A DNA stretch of 64,000 nt from Rhodopirellula sp. SM50 (GCF_002289565.1 NZ_NTFY01000073.1:25567-89566); one strand, 5' to 3'; shown: positions 46,385 through 56,139, counted from the stretch's first letter. The notes: generated from the letters alone by a model not told the origin. Program-made: numbers and translations.

Positions 46385-46700
46385 AGCCGCAACGAAGTCC
46401 GCTGGACATGCCAATGTAATAACGGGCTGAGCAGACTTTGATTGCAAGTTCCAGCATTCGATGTCCTATCCATCGAATGCTGACCAAGCAATGTTCGTGA
46501 AAGGCAGTCCAACCTTCAGAGCAAGGACGACGAATTGGCATCGCGTTTGCAAAGAATGCGTTTGCTTAGCAACACAGAGTGTGTCTGCTTAGCAAGACCT
46601 AGGACAGCGTCTTGCCTCGGGAACCTTCCGCAGGCGTCTCGTCTTGGACTTGATTTGTTTGAACGTCCCTATCGATCGATTGAGAGATTAATTGGTTTCC
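46385..46700. other. Intergenic region, nothing recognised
   Basis: About 315 bases between the AraC regulator and the ExoD gene, both on plus. No terminator hairpin with a T-tract and no RNA gene could be supported. Confidence 0.4.
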
Positions 46701-47297
46701 ATGTCCGATTCGCCGGCGCATCCTACTGAAAACATTTTGGACGAACTCCATGATGCGGCAGATCAGCACGATCCATTAACATTCGGTGCAGTGCTGGACG
46801 TTCTGGGCCAGCAATCGTTCACGCCCGTTCTGCTGCTGATCGGATTGATCATGGCGGTGCCAGGACCGGCGGACATTCCGGGGGTGCCGGTGGTTCTCGG
46901 TCTACTTGTCATCATTGTCGCCGCTCAGATCGTCATGCACCGCGAGCATCTTTGGGTTCCGTCCTGGATCGAGCGGAGGAAAGTGACCGCGGAGCGTGCC
47001 CGAACGATGATCTCATGGGTTCGCACTCCAGCCCGCTGGATGGACCGGCTGACCAAAGCACGCTACCAGTGGCTCATCGATCACGCCGGAGCGTCCTTGA
47101 TCGCCGTCGCGTGCATCCTGATTGCCATGACGACGCCGGTTCTCGAATTCATTCCCTTTAGCGCCAACATTGCGGGAGCTGCGATTGCGGCGTATGCGAT
47201 CGCATTGTTGGCAAGAGACGGCTTGGTGGCCGGCATCGCGCTCGCATTGTCGATCGCGATCGGCGGGGTAGTCATTTCTCAGTTGATGGGAAATTGA
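46701..47297 (+). CDS. ExoD-family membrane protein
   Basis: 198 aa from ATG 46701. The ExoD pattern is clear: FGAVLDVLGQQSFTPVLLLI, then GLIMAVPGPADIPGVPVVLG, WVPSWIERRK, and paired C-terminal helices to QLMGN. Four or five membrane spans. In rhizobia ExoD affects exopolysaccharide production and alkaline tolerance; the biochemical role is unknown. It stands alone. Confidence 0.9.
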   Translation: MSDSPAHPTENILDELHDAADQHDPLTFGAVLDVLGQQSFTPVLLLIGLIMAVPGPADIPGVPVVLGLLVIIVAAQIVMHREHLWVPSWIERRKVTAERARTMISWVRTPARWMDRLTKARYQWLIDHAGASLIAVACILIAMTTPVLEFIPFSANIAGAAIAAYAIALLARDGLVAGIALALSIAIGGVVISQLMGN

Positions 47298-47306
47298 TGG
47301 AGTCGG

Positions 47307-47645
47307 TTAGGCCCCGACGCCTGCCATCTCACGGCATTCGGCCGCACACTTGCGACACGCGGTAGCGCAATCCTGACAATGTTGCATGTCATGTTCTTCG
47401 CATTCGCTCGCGCACGCTTCGCAAAGCTCAGCAAGCAGCTGGCAGGTTTGTGCACTGAAATTTGATTCGCGGCTCATCAAGGCAACCGCGGTCCAACACA
47501 TCGTCGCGCAGTCACGATCGGTGCGAATGCAATCCGCCATTTTTTGCACGTCGCTTTCCCCCAGGCACGCATCGGCACAATGCTCGCAAGCTTGGGCACA
47601 ATCCAGACACGCTTCAATGCAGTTTTGGTACTTTTGTGATGCCAT
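47307..47645 (-). CDS. Four-helix-bundle copper-binding protein (Csp/DUF326-like)
   Basis: 112 aa from ATG 47645 (ribosome site AAGGAAGACGAA directly upstream) with 18 cysteines in CxxxC-style spacing along four helices, such as NCIEACLDCAQACEHCADAC and HCQDCATACRKCAAEC. Copper storage proteins hold many Cu(I) ions inside such a bundle through the cysteines. There is no signal peptide, so this is the cytosolic kind. It lies 142 bp downstream of the SPW-type membrane protein on the same strand. Together with the cus island it points to a copper-rich lifestyle. Confidence 0.93.
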   Translation of the reverse strand: MASQKYQNCIEACLDCAQACEHCADACLGESDVQKMADCIRTDRDCATMCWTAVALMSRESNFSAQTCQLLAELCEACASECEEHDMQHCQDCATACRKCAAECREMAGVGA

Positions 47646-47787
47646 TTCGTCTTCCTTAAGGGGGACTAAAACAAATGGTCTCGCCGCCGTCCCCTGAAAC
47701 GCGGCGTCACCCTTCAACTCAACGGCTAAATCGCACGCTTGGTTTTTCTGGCCATTTGATGGACGGGCGCACTGCCGAAATTTCCGG

Positions 47788-49338
47788 TCATCGAATGAAT
47801 CGATCCCAGCTTCCGTAGGTCTGTTCAACACGTCCACGCGGTATCGACAGGACTGCAACGGCTATGCCAATGATCGTGGCAATCGTCGCATACCCGGTTG
47901 GCGAGTCCCCGAGCAGCCATGGACCGACAGCAAGTGCCATGGCCAAAGCGACGTTCAAATACCGGCCCAAGCGGATCACCTCGCCCATGCAGACGACTGA
48001 AACGGTGACGATTAGCGCCCCGCTGAGATGTCCGATGTCGGCTGCAGTGGTCTTGATGTCGATCCCAAACAGCGTCGGTAGGAACATCGTGACCACTCCC
48101 AACACCGAACAGGCAACCAGCGTCCAGGGGAAGCTCATTCCCCAGATGGATGCTTTGAAGAGCCGGACCGGTCTGTCAGGAAACTTGATCATCGCTGGAG
48201 ATCGCTCATCGGCTGTGCAACCGTCGGCTTTGCCACCTTTCCAGAAGATGGCCCATAACGAACCACCCCGATCGCCTCGTTGCTTCGCTTGCCGGACGTG
48301 TTGGAACATCGCAATGACTTCGTCAACTTCCAACGGAATCATCGGCAGCATGATCAATGCCGCCAGCAGACACATCGCGCACCATGCGTGAACGATGACC
48401 GGCTGTGAGATGACCAAGAAGATGTGTGTCAGCCCCAGGGGGATGACGAGAATCCCAAAGAAGGCGACCATCCACGGCATCGTCCGCCAGCGAGAGGGGC
48501 TGCCCATGTACCCCATCATGAACTCAAAGGTGTAGGACATCGCGCCCAGGCCTCCGTCGGAAACGGGCCACAGATGCGACATCTTTGAGTTCAGCACCTT
48601 TTCGGTATTGTTGGCGAAACCAAAAAACGGATCCCACACATAATCGATGTATCCCAGCTGAAACATCGCCAGGTATCGCGAGACGATGAAGCCTAGAAAT
48701 CCGGTCACAATCATGATCCATCGCTGTGGCCAACTCGATGGGTTATAGCTCCATCCCGGTGGCTGAGCCGGGCCGTGCTGCATGAACATGATCATGTTCG
48801 GCATCCCCGGAATCAAAATGGTCAACGCCATGACCAGAATTCCGATCAAAGAATCGTTGGCGTAGGCAGCAGCGGTGGGAGCCCAAAACGCGATCGGGGC
48901 GATGGTTAACCAAACGCCGACAAAGCAGCAGGCCCAGAGGCTGTAAGGCCGATTCGGTTTGAGCGTCCTACAGCCGAAGATCAGCAACAGGACTCCGCTG
49001 ATCACGTCGCTGTAGGTCATCAACCAGGCGCGCAGCTGACGCAACTCGGGCGTTGATTCCTCAGCAAACCAGGGGCCGCGCCCCCCGCTGGGGTCGACCC
49101 ACAGCGATTCATTGAGGTATCCAAAGTTGAACGGGGCGGTGATTAACCAGACGCCGAGCAGGGGCAGCGTCCAATAAATCCACAGCGTCTGCTTGTGGTG
49201 CATTTCCAGCATTGAAAATCGGTCTTCGTCGGTCATGTGGTGTTCATGAGAGCCGTCGGCGCTGCTGTCGTCATCTTTTGCTTCACGCATCTTTGACTCC
49301 GCCATCGGGCGCGAAACGCCACGTGATCCCATCTCCAT
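47788..49338 (-). CDS. Multi-span SPW-repeat membrane protein with a membrane CxxC
   Basis: 516 aa from ATG 49338 (ribosome site GAGGAGAAACCTC). It opens with a charged stretch rich in Asp/His, then about ten to twelve helices. Repeats of the SPW kind are visible (LLGVWLITAPFNFGYLNESL, CCFVGVWLTIAPIAFWAPTA), each ending near a proline after WLxxAP. A C-A-M-C pair lies in a helix at HAWCAMCLLAALIMLPMIPL, which resembles the vitamin K epoxide reductase redox site. The protein may be a membrane thiol oxidoreductase; VKOR-like identity is only suggested. It is upstream of the cysteine-rich copper protein. Confidence 0.7.
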   Translation of the reverse strand: MEMGSRGVSRPMAESKMREAKDDDSSADGSHEHHMTDEDRFSMLEMHHKQTLWIYWTLPLLGVWLITAPFNFGYLNESLWVDPSGGRGPWFAEESTPELRQLRAWLMTYSDVISGVLLLIFGCRTLKPNRPYSLWACCFVGVWLTIAPIAFWAPTAAAYANDSLIGILVMALTILIPGMPNMIMFMQHGPAQPPGWSYNPSSWPQRWIMIVTGFLGFIVSRYLAMFQLGYIDYVWDPFFGFANNTEKVLNSKMSHLWPVSDGGLGAMSYTFEFMMGYMGSPSRWRTMPWMVAFFGILVIPLGLTHIFLVISQPVIVHAWCAMCLLAALIMLPMIPLEVDEVIAMFQHVRQAKQRGDRGGSLWAIFWKGGKADGCTADERSPAMIKFPDRPVRLFKASIWGMSFPWTLVACSVLGVVTMFLPTLFGIDIKTTAADIGHLSGALIVTVSVVCMGEVIRLGRYLNVALAMALAVGPWLLGDSPTGYATIATIIGIAVAVLSIPRGRVEQTYGSWDRFIR

Positions 49339-49829
49339 TTGAGGTTTCTCCTCGTTGTGTCTGCTGTGGCCCGTCTTACGAGCCGGAAAACTGCGGTTGC
49401 ATGCCGCAGACCGCGAAAACAATTCATGGTGAACTAGACAGACTGCTGCACTCGCCGTGACGTTCTCGCGACCAATCTGGTCGATTTCCTGGCAGCGAGT
49501 TGGCTTTTGTGCGGCCACGAAACGGTTGCAGGCGTTCCTCGGATGGGAGGGTGCCGAGCAATCGGCCGGATACGTCGTGTAACGGGTGATTACGGCACCC
49601 GAGCGTTGGAACGTCATACAAGAAGCATGCCAACCCGATTTCGGAAACGATGCCGCGTGATTCAGTTGAGAAATCAGCGAGACGGGACCGAGAACCAAGG
49701 AGGGGACTGAAGCGTTCCGGTTTGTAGCGAGAAATCTTGAACCCATTCAGCCGGGAGCGCATCCTGGATGTTGACCCAACCGTTCGTCCGTCTCGGAATT
49801 TTTCACCGGCTGCCTCGGATATCAACACC
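49339..49829. other. Intergenic region between divergent genes
   Basis: About 490 bases that must contain promoters for the SPW protein (minus) and the DUF1905-CsaA protein (plus). No repeat, RNA or operator is recognised. Open frames extending both genes into this region lack coding character. Confidence 0.4.
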
Positions 49830-50621
49830 ATGAGTGACTATCGCTACCATTTCGACGTCAAGATCACCGACACGCTCGTCTATTTGCCAAACCGCATTGC
49901 TTCGCAGTTGGACTTCGGCAAGTCGAAGCGGTTGCGGATCGACGGCGAGATCAACGGGATTCGCATCGAGTGCGGGTTGATGCCCGACAAGGGCAAGTGG
50001 TGTTTCATGGTGTCAAAGAAGTTGCAAAAAGAATGCGGGCTTTCGCCGGGAGATACGGCGCGCGTCGGTTTCGACATCGCAGATCCTGAAGCGGTCGTCG
50101 TGCCGCCAGAGTTGCAGTTCGCGCTCGAAGCGAACGAGTCGGCGATGTCGGTGTGGGAAAGTTGGACCGCCGGCAAGCGTCGCGCTCAATGTCTGCGAGT
50201 GTCGCCGGCGAAGAAGCCGGAGACGCGGGAGCGGCGAGTCGAGGAGGTGATCGCGCTGTGCCTGGCGGAATTGGGAATGCAAACCGGCATCACCGCGTGG
50301 CAGGCGTTCGAAAACCTCGACATGCGAGCCGGCACGGTCACCGCCGTCGAGGATCTGCCGAAGGCACGCAGGCCTGCCTACAGGGTAACGGTCGATTTTG
50401 GCGCGGAGCTGGGCACCAAGCGGACGAGCGCCCAGATCACGGTCCATTACACCAAAGCGGAACTGATCGGCCGACAAATCATCGGTGTGGTAAACATTCC
50501 ACCGAAGCAGATCGGAACGTTCATGTCGGAGTTTCTGATCGTCGGATTCTATCGAGACGACGGATCGGTCATCTTGGCGGTCCCCGACAGGTCGGTTCCC
50601 GACGGTGCTAAGCTGGCGTGA
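49830..50621 (+). CDS. Fusion of DUF1905 domain with CsaA tRNA-binding domain
   Basis: 263 aa from ATG 49830 (MSDYRYHFDVKITDTL). Residues 1-90 form a DUF1905 beta-barrel (YLPNRIASQLDFGKSKRLRI, MVSKKLQKECGLSPGDTARV). Residues 95-150 form a YdeI-like helical linker (ESWTAGKRRAQCLRVSPAKK). Residues 155-263 form a CsaA/EMAP-type tRNA-binding OB fold (MRAGTVTAVEDLPKARRPAY, TVHYTKAELIGRQIIGVVNI, LAVPDRSVPDGAKLA). CsaA is normally a stand-alone dimer of about 110 aa that acts as a chaperone or tRNA binder. The fusion is intact with no frameshift. Function of the combination unknown. Confidence 0.87.
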   Translation: MSDYRYHFDVKITDTLVYLPNRIASQLDFGKSKRLRIDGEINGIRIECGLMPDKGKWCFMVSKKLQKECGLSPGDTARVGFDIADPEAVVVPPELQFALEANESAMSVWESWTAGKRRAQCLRVSPAKKPETRERRVEEVIALCLAELGMQTGITAWQAFENLDMRAGTVTAVEDLPKARRPAYRVTVDFGAELGTKRTSAQITVHYTKAELIGRQIIGVVNIPPKQIGTFMSEFLIVGFYRDDGSVILAVPDRSVPDGAKLA

Positions 50622-50753
50622 ACTGCCGCCGCTGCACGTATGCTCTGTTGGCGATTGGCGATTCTGCGGGAGGTCGGGACATCATTGCGAGACGTCATCG
50701 AACGACGCATCGGAAGCCGCCGCCCGATCGTAAGGGGGTGGGTTTTCGGTGGA

Positions 50754-53228
50754 TCAGCGGCGTCTTCGTCGCCACCAGGTGACACCGGCCAGTCCCGCGA
50801 GTAATCCTCCCCCCACACCGGCGACTTGCCCCCAAGCGGACATCAGGACGATCTTGTGGATCAGCCCTGCGTGCTGCTCGTTGGTTTTAGGGAGCTGCCC
50901 GGTGTACTTCGCGATATGATGCAGCAGGTTGATGGCGGCGGAGTTGGCGGGAATCTCCTGGTGACAGGCGATGCAGGTGCCCTCCCGCTGGATGTGTTGG
51001 ATTTCTTGTCGGTTCAGGGCACGCGAGAGTTTCCAGTGGTGGCCCACCGTGGCGAGTTGGTTTCCGTCGCGGTCGACAATCTGCGACCAATCATGATCCA
51101 GATTTTCGATCGCGGGTTGTTGCGGTTTTGCCCGCTTAGAGAGCACCGTTCCGTCGGTTGTTTCGAGATCTGCGAAATGTGATTCATTCCACGGTCGTGT
51201 CCCGGGGATTCCCAGGCCCAGGGCTTTGTCCGACGCATGGCACGATTCACAGCTCCGCGCGTTTTTGGTCATCGTGTGTGGCTGGGTGGGGCTCATGTCG
51301 ATCGCCAACTGGCCGCTTTCTCCACTGCGTTCGGTACCGGGCGGCGTCTTGAAGATATGGTTTTGCAGAATCGTTTTTCCGTCGGCCCCGATGATGGTGA
51401 CCGATGGCTGGCAGCCTGGCGCCAGCGGCGTCACGCGACCTTCGCCGTTGATTCCCATCATCGGTTCCTCCCATCGCAGGTAACTGCGGCTCTCGGTGAC
51501 TTTGCCGGGAATCACGGTCTGGAACTGCTCTTCACCGTCCGCCGTTCGGAACTCTGGTTGCATGTGTTTGCGACCGGCGGCCACCCAATCGAACCCGGTT
51601 TGCGACTCATTGCATTCCGGGCAACGATCTTTCTGGCTGTAATCGACTTTCACGTGACACCCATAGCACTGCGGCGTCCAACTTGCATGACAGGTGTAGC
51701 ATTCCATCCGATCCAAGTGCTTGGCGACTCCCTGCATCGCAACCAAACCTCGCGTGCTGATCTGGTTTTCTGCCACCAGCTTCTTCAACGGCTTCAGCCG
51801 CAGGTCTTTGCCTTCGGCGGTGTAGACGATCACTTCGTCGCCGTCACGGACCGTGTTTTCGTAGGGATTGCCGCGGGCGGTCAACAGATACCCGTCTTTT
51901 TTGTCGTGTTGATACCCGGCCCAGGTGTGCGGAAGTTGTTGATCGGTGACGCCACGCGGATCGCCATCGGCCGGTGACATGTCGAATTCGTCCATGTAAC
52001 CGAGCGGCAGCTCCCAGGGAAACTTGTCGGGCGTTCCGTGGCAGTCGGAACATTCGATTTGCACGGCCGCCAGCGTCGTTGGATTGAGAAAACCGTCACC
52101 GTGCACGTCGATCGAGGTGTGGCAATCCTGGCACTTCATGCCCTTTTGATAGTGAATGTCTTGCTCCATCGCGATGTAATGCTTGGAGTGCAAGTCGGGC
52201 GTCCCGGCTCCCGTTTCGCTGAACGGAGACGTGTACGGCGTTTCCATCAATCCTTGAAACGAGACGCCCACGCGTTTGCCGCGATTGTGGCACGTCGTGC
52301 AGGTTTCGACCGCCAAGCCGTGATAGCTCGTTCCATGCACGGTGACGGTCGCTTCACGCGTTCCTTGTATTTGATGGGTCAGCGGATGCGTCGGCTCGTC
52401 CGTCGGGATCGAACGGTCGTTTCCCTCGTAGTAGCCTTCATTGCTGTAGGGAACATGGCACGACGAGCACCCCATGCCGCGAAAATCGCCTCGCCGCGAT
52501 CGCCCTTTCACAGCATGGTGACAGCGGTTGCATTCCTGACGAATGTAGGTGAACGCGGCGAGTTCCGGGTTGTCGTTGAGCTTGTCCAATTCATCGAAAC
52601 CCACTGCGTCGGGCAAGGGTTCATGCCGATCGACAAACACGTTGGGTTCCTGCTTTCGCAACCGTTCCATGTAGGCACGATAGACGTCGGTACCAAGCCT
52701 CGCCTTGGGGTCGGTGGGGTTCTCCACCGCGTAGTTGCCGAACTTGTGCTCGTAACCGGTCAGCGCTCCGAACGACCAGCACGTTCCTTGGATCTTGCCC
52801 GCCTCGGTCATCATCAGACTTTGCCACTGGATCTCGACTTGTTCCATGTGGCACTGGCCGCAAGTCTCTTCGTTCACCCAGGGGCTGCCGGGATCGGGAA
52901 AGAAGTTGTCGCCTCCGTGAGCAATCGCTTTGTCCTTGGTCTCGGTCGGATCGCCGTTGTGGCAAACGACACAACCCGCCGGATCTCCCATCTCTTTCCC
53001 GCGGGCCATGATTTGGTTCAGCATTTCGGAACCGATTTCTCGGATCGGCTCGATTTCTCCATGACACGCCATGCAGCCCGACTCGGCCGCTTGGGGAAAG
53101 TGATCGACCAATCGTTCTTGCGAAACCGCAACCGCCGTCGTGGCAATCCAGCAAAGAAACGTAATCGAAGCGATCCCGAACCGTGGCGTCCAAGCGCACC
53201 TTGCAGCGAGGATCGGTGTCTCGCTCAT
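50754..53228 (-). CDS. Twelve-haem (CxxCH) exported cytochrome c
   Basis: 824 aa from ATG 53228 with a signal or anchor (GIASITFLCWIATTAVAVSQ). Twelve CxxCH haem sites are readable in order: CMACH, CVVCH, CGQCH, CNRCH, CSSCH, CTTCH, CQDCH, CSDCH, CYTCH, CYGCH, CESCH and CIACH. A thirteenth motif is CPECN, with the histidine replaced. The C-terminus has a membrane helix (WGQVAGVGGGLLAGLAGVTW) then five arginines, so the protein is probably anchored with its haems in the periplasm. The paired sites, some followed by H further on, resemble multihaem nitrite/hydroxylamine-type electron carriers. No oxidoreductase partner is adjacent; its redox partner is unknown. Confidence 0.92.
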   Translation of the reverse strand: MSETPILAARCAWTPRFGIASITFLCWIATTAVAVSQERLVDHFPQAAESGCMACHGEIEPIREIGSEMLNQIMARGKEMGDPAGCVVCHNGDPTETKDKAIAHGGDNFFPDPGSPWVNEETCGQCHMEQVEIQWQSLMMTEAGKIQGTCWSFGALTGYEHKFGNYAVENPTDPKARLGTDVYRAYMERLRKQEPNVFVDRHEPLPDAVGFDELDKLNDNPELAAFTYIRQECNRCHHAVKGRSRRGDFRGMGCSSCHVPYSNEGYYEGNDRSIPTDEPTHPLTHQIQGTREATVTVHGTSYHGLAVETCTTCHNRGKRVGVSFQGLMETPYTSPFSETGAGTPDLHSKHYIAMEQDIHYQKGMKCQDCHTSIDVHGDGFLNPTTLAAVQIECSDCHGTPDKFPWELPLGYMDEFDMSPADGDPRGVTDQQLPHTWAGYQHDKKDGYLLTARGNPYENTVRDGDEVIVYTAEGKDLRLKPLKKLVAENQISTRGLVAMQGVAKHLDRMECYTCHASWTPQCYGCHVKVDYSQKDRCPECNESQTGFDWVAAGRKHMQPEFRTADGEEQFQTVIPGKVTESRSYLRWEEPMMGINGEGRVTPLAPGCQPSVTIIGADGKTILQNHIFKTPPGTERSGESGQLAIDMSPTQPHTMTKNARSCESCHASDKALGLGIPGTRPWNESHFADLETTDGTVLSKRAKPQQPAIENLDHDWSQIVDRDGNQLATVGHHWKLSRALNRQEIQHIQREGTCIACHQEIPANSAAINLLHHIAKYTGQLPKTNEQHAGLIHKIVLMSAWGQVAGVGGGLLAGLAGVTWWRRRRR

Positions 53229-53586
53229 CCTGTCATACATCAACGGCAAACTCTGGGGCAGCGTCTCTCGGAATGCGTCCGCGATGACCGGATCGGGCAC
53301 GCGATGGGCGGTTGAGTTTCACCGCATCGGTCTCCGCGTGGAAGCGCAATTTGCCCCTTTCAACAGAAAACCGAGGATTCTTGCCCCCACGACACCAGAA
53401 GTGCGCACCGCGAGCGTCATGGTTCACCCTGGCGAAATTTCGCCCAAGCTGGCTGAATCGATAAACGCCCAAGAAAGTGATACCCACCGATAGCAGCGTG
53501 AACCCACGGATGACAGGATGCCGAAGATCCGTGGGGTCGCGCTGCCATCGGTGGGCTCAGTGCTCATCCCATCGCTGGTTTCCTTG
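53229..53586. other. Intergenic region with a short palindrome
   Basis: Contains the start region of the cytochrome gene and no other gene. A perfect 14-bp palindrome GGCGAAATTTCGCC lies at 53431-53444, about 200 bases upstream of the cytochrome start. It could be a regulator site, but nothing ties it to a family. Confidence 0.35.
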
Positions 53587-55839
53587 TCAGGCCAATTGCA
53601 CCTGGAAATTGATCCGCATGATCAGATTGTCGACGTCAGACAACTCGACCTCGTGCAGGTCGTCGCCCAGGACGATCCACATGTCGGATGCGGCGATCTG
53701 AACTTGGTAGGTTCCCGCATCGCTGATCGAGTCAAACGAGTATCGACCGCGGCTGTCGGTCGTGGTTTGCGCGACCAGGTCACCGGCGCTGTCGAGCAAC
53801 TCCACGGTCACGCCTTCCACTGCCTCGTTCTTCTCCGTTTGTCGATCACCACCGGATGGTCCGCGTGCCTGATCCAACCGCTGATTGCCACGTTGATTCA
53901 CTTGATCTTGCGCCAGCAGGCTCAAGTCCGTGTCGCTGACCTCGCTGGAAATCGTCCCGAAGTCATCGAATTCCGGGACGGCGACGACCGTCCCGCTGAT
54001 TGCAAAAAATGAATCAGAGGCGTCCGATGAATCCGAATCGTCGGTTGCACCGGAGGATTCGTTGAGTGCCGCGAAGTCAGCGGCGACGGAGGCGGCAATC
54101 GCTTGCCCCACCTCTTGGCCGACAAGGTCATCGAAGTCGAAGTGGATGCCCAAGTAGACGCGACTGCGCCCGTTCTCTGCCATCGCCTCGCTGAAGGAAT
54201 CGAATTGTCGCGTCGCGTCGTCGAGGGCCAGACCGTAAGCCGCTTGCAACTCAGGATCCTCCAACAGAATCTCCAACTCTTCAGATGTCACTTCGAATGA
54301 AATGTTATCTGTACCGTAAAAATCTTGCAGCGTCCCGAACAGGGCTCCACCGAAGGTCGCGTGGCCGGAGATATACGTCGGGAACTGGGGCGTGAATCCG
54401 ACGATGTCTCCGTCGCCTTCGGGGCCTCCCAGCGGCGTCCAGTCCTCGTCGCCTTCGGTCAGCTCGTTCCCATCGCTATCGCCTCGTTGGATCGCGGTGA
54501 CCGGCCGCCAAAACTCTTCGCTGAATTTTGTCTCCCAAGCAACAATCGCAGCATCCGCCATCGCGACGGAGGCCTGAGCGAACAGGGCGACGTTTTCTTC
54601 GAAGGTATTGTCCTGCTGAGTCGCGACGCTTTCCAGTACGTCAGTGAACAGCCCAAACGGCGTGCCGAGCCCTTCACGGTCGTAGGCCCAGAAGAGACCG
54701 ATTTCGGTTTGCTCTGCAGTCCGCACCGTGCTATCAACCGAACCTAGCGCCAACACTTCGTTGTAGGACTCCGCATACTCTTCACTGGTCAGATCAGGCG
54801 GGGATTCGGGGGAGAATTCGTCAACGGACGAAATGGAGAAGGTGTCCACACCACCCCAATTCGGTCCCCAAGCCGGAACGTTGGGGCTGTAAGGGTCCGG
54901 TTGGAAGTATCCGGGTTCGTCGGTGTAAGTGTACTCGCCGACCACTTCCGAACCGTCGTCGACACGGAGTGCCAAGATTTGGTTGGCCACGCCTTCGCCG
55001 AGGGCAAAGCTGTCCGCCAGATCGAGCTGCGAATTCTGGGCCGCGCTCCAATCTTCAAGGGCTACATCGAGTTGTGCTTGTTGGTCTGGGTAGAGACCAC
55101 TCAGCGCGGTGTAAGCCGCAGCCGTTGCGGCGACTTCGGCGGAAACGTCGCCCATCGTGCTCGTCAAGGAACTGTCGTAGTCATAGAACGTGCCGTCGGA
55201 ATTGCCCGAGGCGATTGCAACGGAATCAAAGATGGCCAAGTTCAAGATGGCGTTGGAACGTGACGCGTATCCGGGGTTTTGGTTTTCCGTGTTATCGACC
55301 AACACCTCGCCGAAGACATCATTCCAAAACAGCACGGCGTCCGACTCTTGCTCGGCAGCGACCGGGTCTTCATCGGTCGAGTGGTCGGTCGCGGGGGCTT
55401 CCGTGGTAGGAAGCTCATCGGGTTCGCCACGGTTGTCTCCGGGAGACTGTGACGATCCACCGAACTGTCCTTGTTCACGACTGAGTCGGTTGATCACCAT
55501 CAGCGCGTCGAGTGCGGAATCACGACCGTCGTTGTTCACGTCGGTCATGCGGCCTGGCTCACGTCGTTGATCGCCGCCGGCGTCCCCCCCCTGAGCTTGA
55601 CCGCTGGCCGCTTGGCGACTCATCTGATTGATGATGGTCAAAGCATCGAGGGACGAGACGACGCCGTCCTCGTTGACGTCTTCGGGCAGCGCCGCGTTGT
55701 GGAAGAGATTGGCGGCAAGAAGCTGGCGGGTTTCCAAGTTCTCGGGTTGAGGTCGTCGTCGCAGCCTCTTTCGCTTCATGCGACGCTTGCGACGAGAAAG
55801 AGTTTGGCGTCCGATCCAGCGATTCCAAAAGCGTGCCAT
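53587..55839 (-). CDS. Vanadium-dependent haloperoxidase with two dockerin-like repeats
   Basis: 750 aa. It starts with a very basic stretch and ENLETRQLLAA, the planctomycete LEPR-type N-terminal motif. Two dockerin repeats follow (DVNEDGVVSSLDALTIINQM, 54-73; DVNNDGRDSALDALMVINRL, 100-119). The haloperoxidase/PAP2 domain (about 165-595) has all vanadate ligands in order: K438 in WETKFSEEFW, R445 in FWRPV, S491-G-H493 in YISGHATFGGA, and R560 with H566 in RSRVYLGIHFD. Residues 660-750 form a carboxypeptidase-regulatory-like beta domain. It would oxidise halide with peroxide at the cell surface or matrix. A cleavable Sec peptide is not obvious, as in other LEPR proteins. Confidence 0.93.
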   Translation of the reverse strand: MARFWNRWIGRQTLSRRKRRMKRKRLRRRPQPENLETRQLLAANLFHNAALPEDVNEDGVVSSLDALTIINQMSRQAASGQAQGGDAGGDQRREPGRMTDVNNDGRDSALDALMVINRLSREQGQFGGSSQSPGDNRGEPDELPTTEAPATDHSTDEDPVAAEQESDAVLFWNDVFGEVLVDNTENQNPGYASRSNAILNLAIFDSVAIASGNSDGTFYDYDSSLTSTMGDVSAEVAATAAAYTALSGLYPDQQAQLDVALEDWSAAQNSQLDLADSFALGEGVANQILALRVDDGSEVVGEYTYTDEPGYFQPDPYSPNVPAWGPNWGGVDTFSISSVDEFSPESPPDLTSEEYAESYNEVLALGSVDSTVRTAEQTEIGLFWAYDREGLGTPFGLFTDVLESVATQQDNTFEENVALFAQASVAMADAAIVAWETKFSEEFWRPVTAIQRGDSDGNELTEGDEDWTPLGGPEGDGDIVGFTPQFPTYISGHATFGGALFGTLQDFYGTDNISFEVTSEELEILLEDPELQAAYGLALDDATRQFDSFSEAMAENGRSRVYLGIHFDFDDLVGQEVGQAIAASVAADFAALNESSGATDDSDSSDASDSFFAISGTVVAVPEFDDFGTISSEVSDTDLSLLAQDQVNQRGNQRLDQARGPSGGDRQTEKNEAVEGVTVELLDSAGDLVAQTTTDSRGRYSFDSISDAGTYQVQIAASDMWIVLGDDLHEVELSDVDNLIMRINFQVQLA

Positions 55840-56139
55840 GGGACCACCTGTGCGTTTTTCATCCAGAAGAAGTGAGGGCAGATCATCGCCACCACCTCAC
55901 GCCGTACTGCGATCGATCGTGGCTACCTTCTTAGGTGAGCTTTTCGGTCACAAATGTCACACTTTGGATCGCTGCAACCTGACTCTGGCATCGGCCCTGT
56001 TTCATTGATTTTGAAAGAATCTTTGTAAAGCGTGGCCCTCGGCGCCGGCCGATGTCGCATTACCGTCCAGCTCGGTTGTCTATCAAACGCCATCCGCTAA
56101 TCCTCAACTCGTCAATCTCACTCACAGTGGAATCCAATC
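55840..56139. other. Divergent promoter region
   Basis: 300 bases between the haloperoxidase (minus) and the EF-hand gene (plus). No repeat or operator is recognised. Confidence 0.4.

Noticed and set aside
52038..53315. 425-codon plus-strand frame antisense to the cytochrome gene
   Set aside because: The twelve haem motifs on minus leave no doubt about the coding strand.
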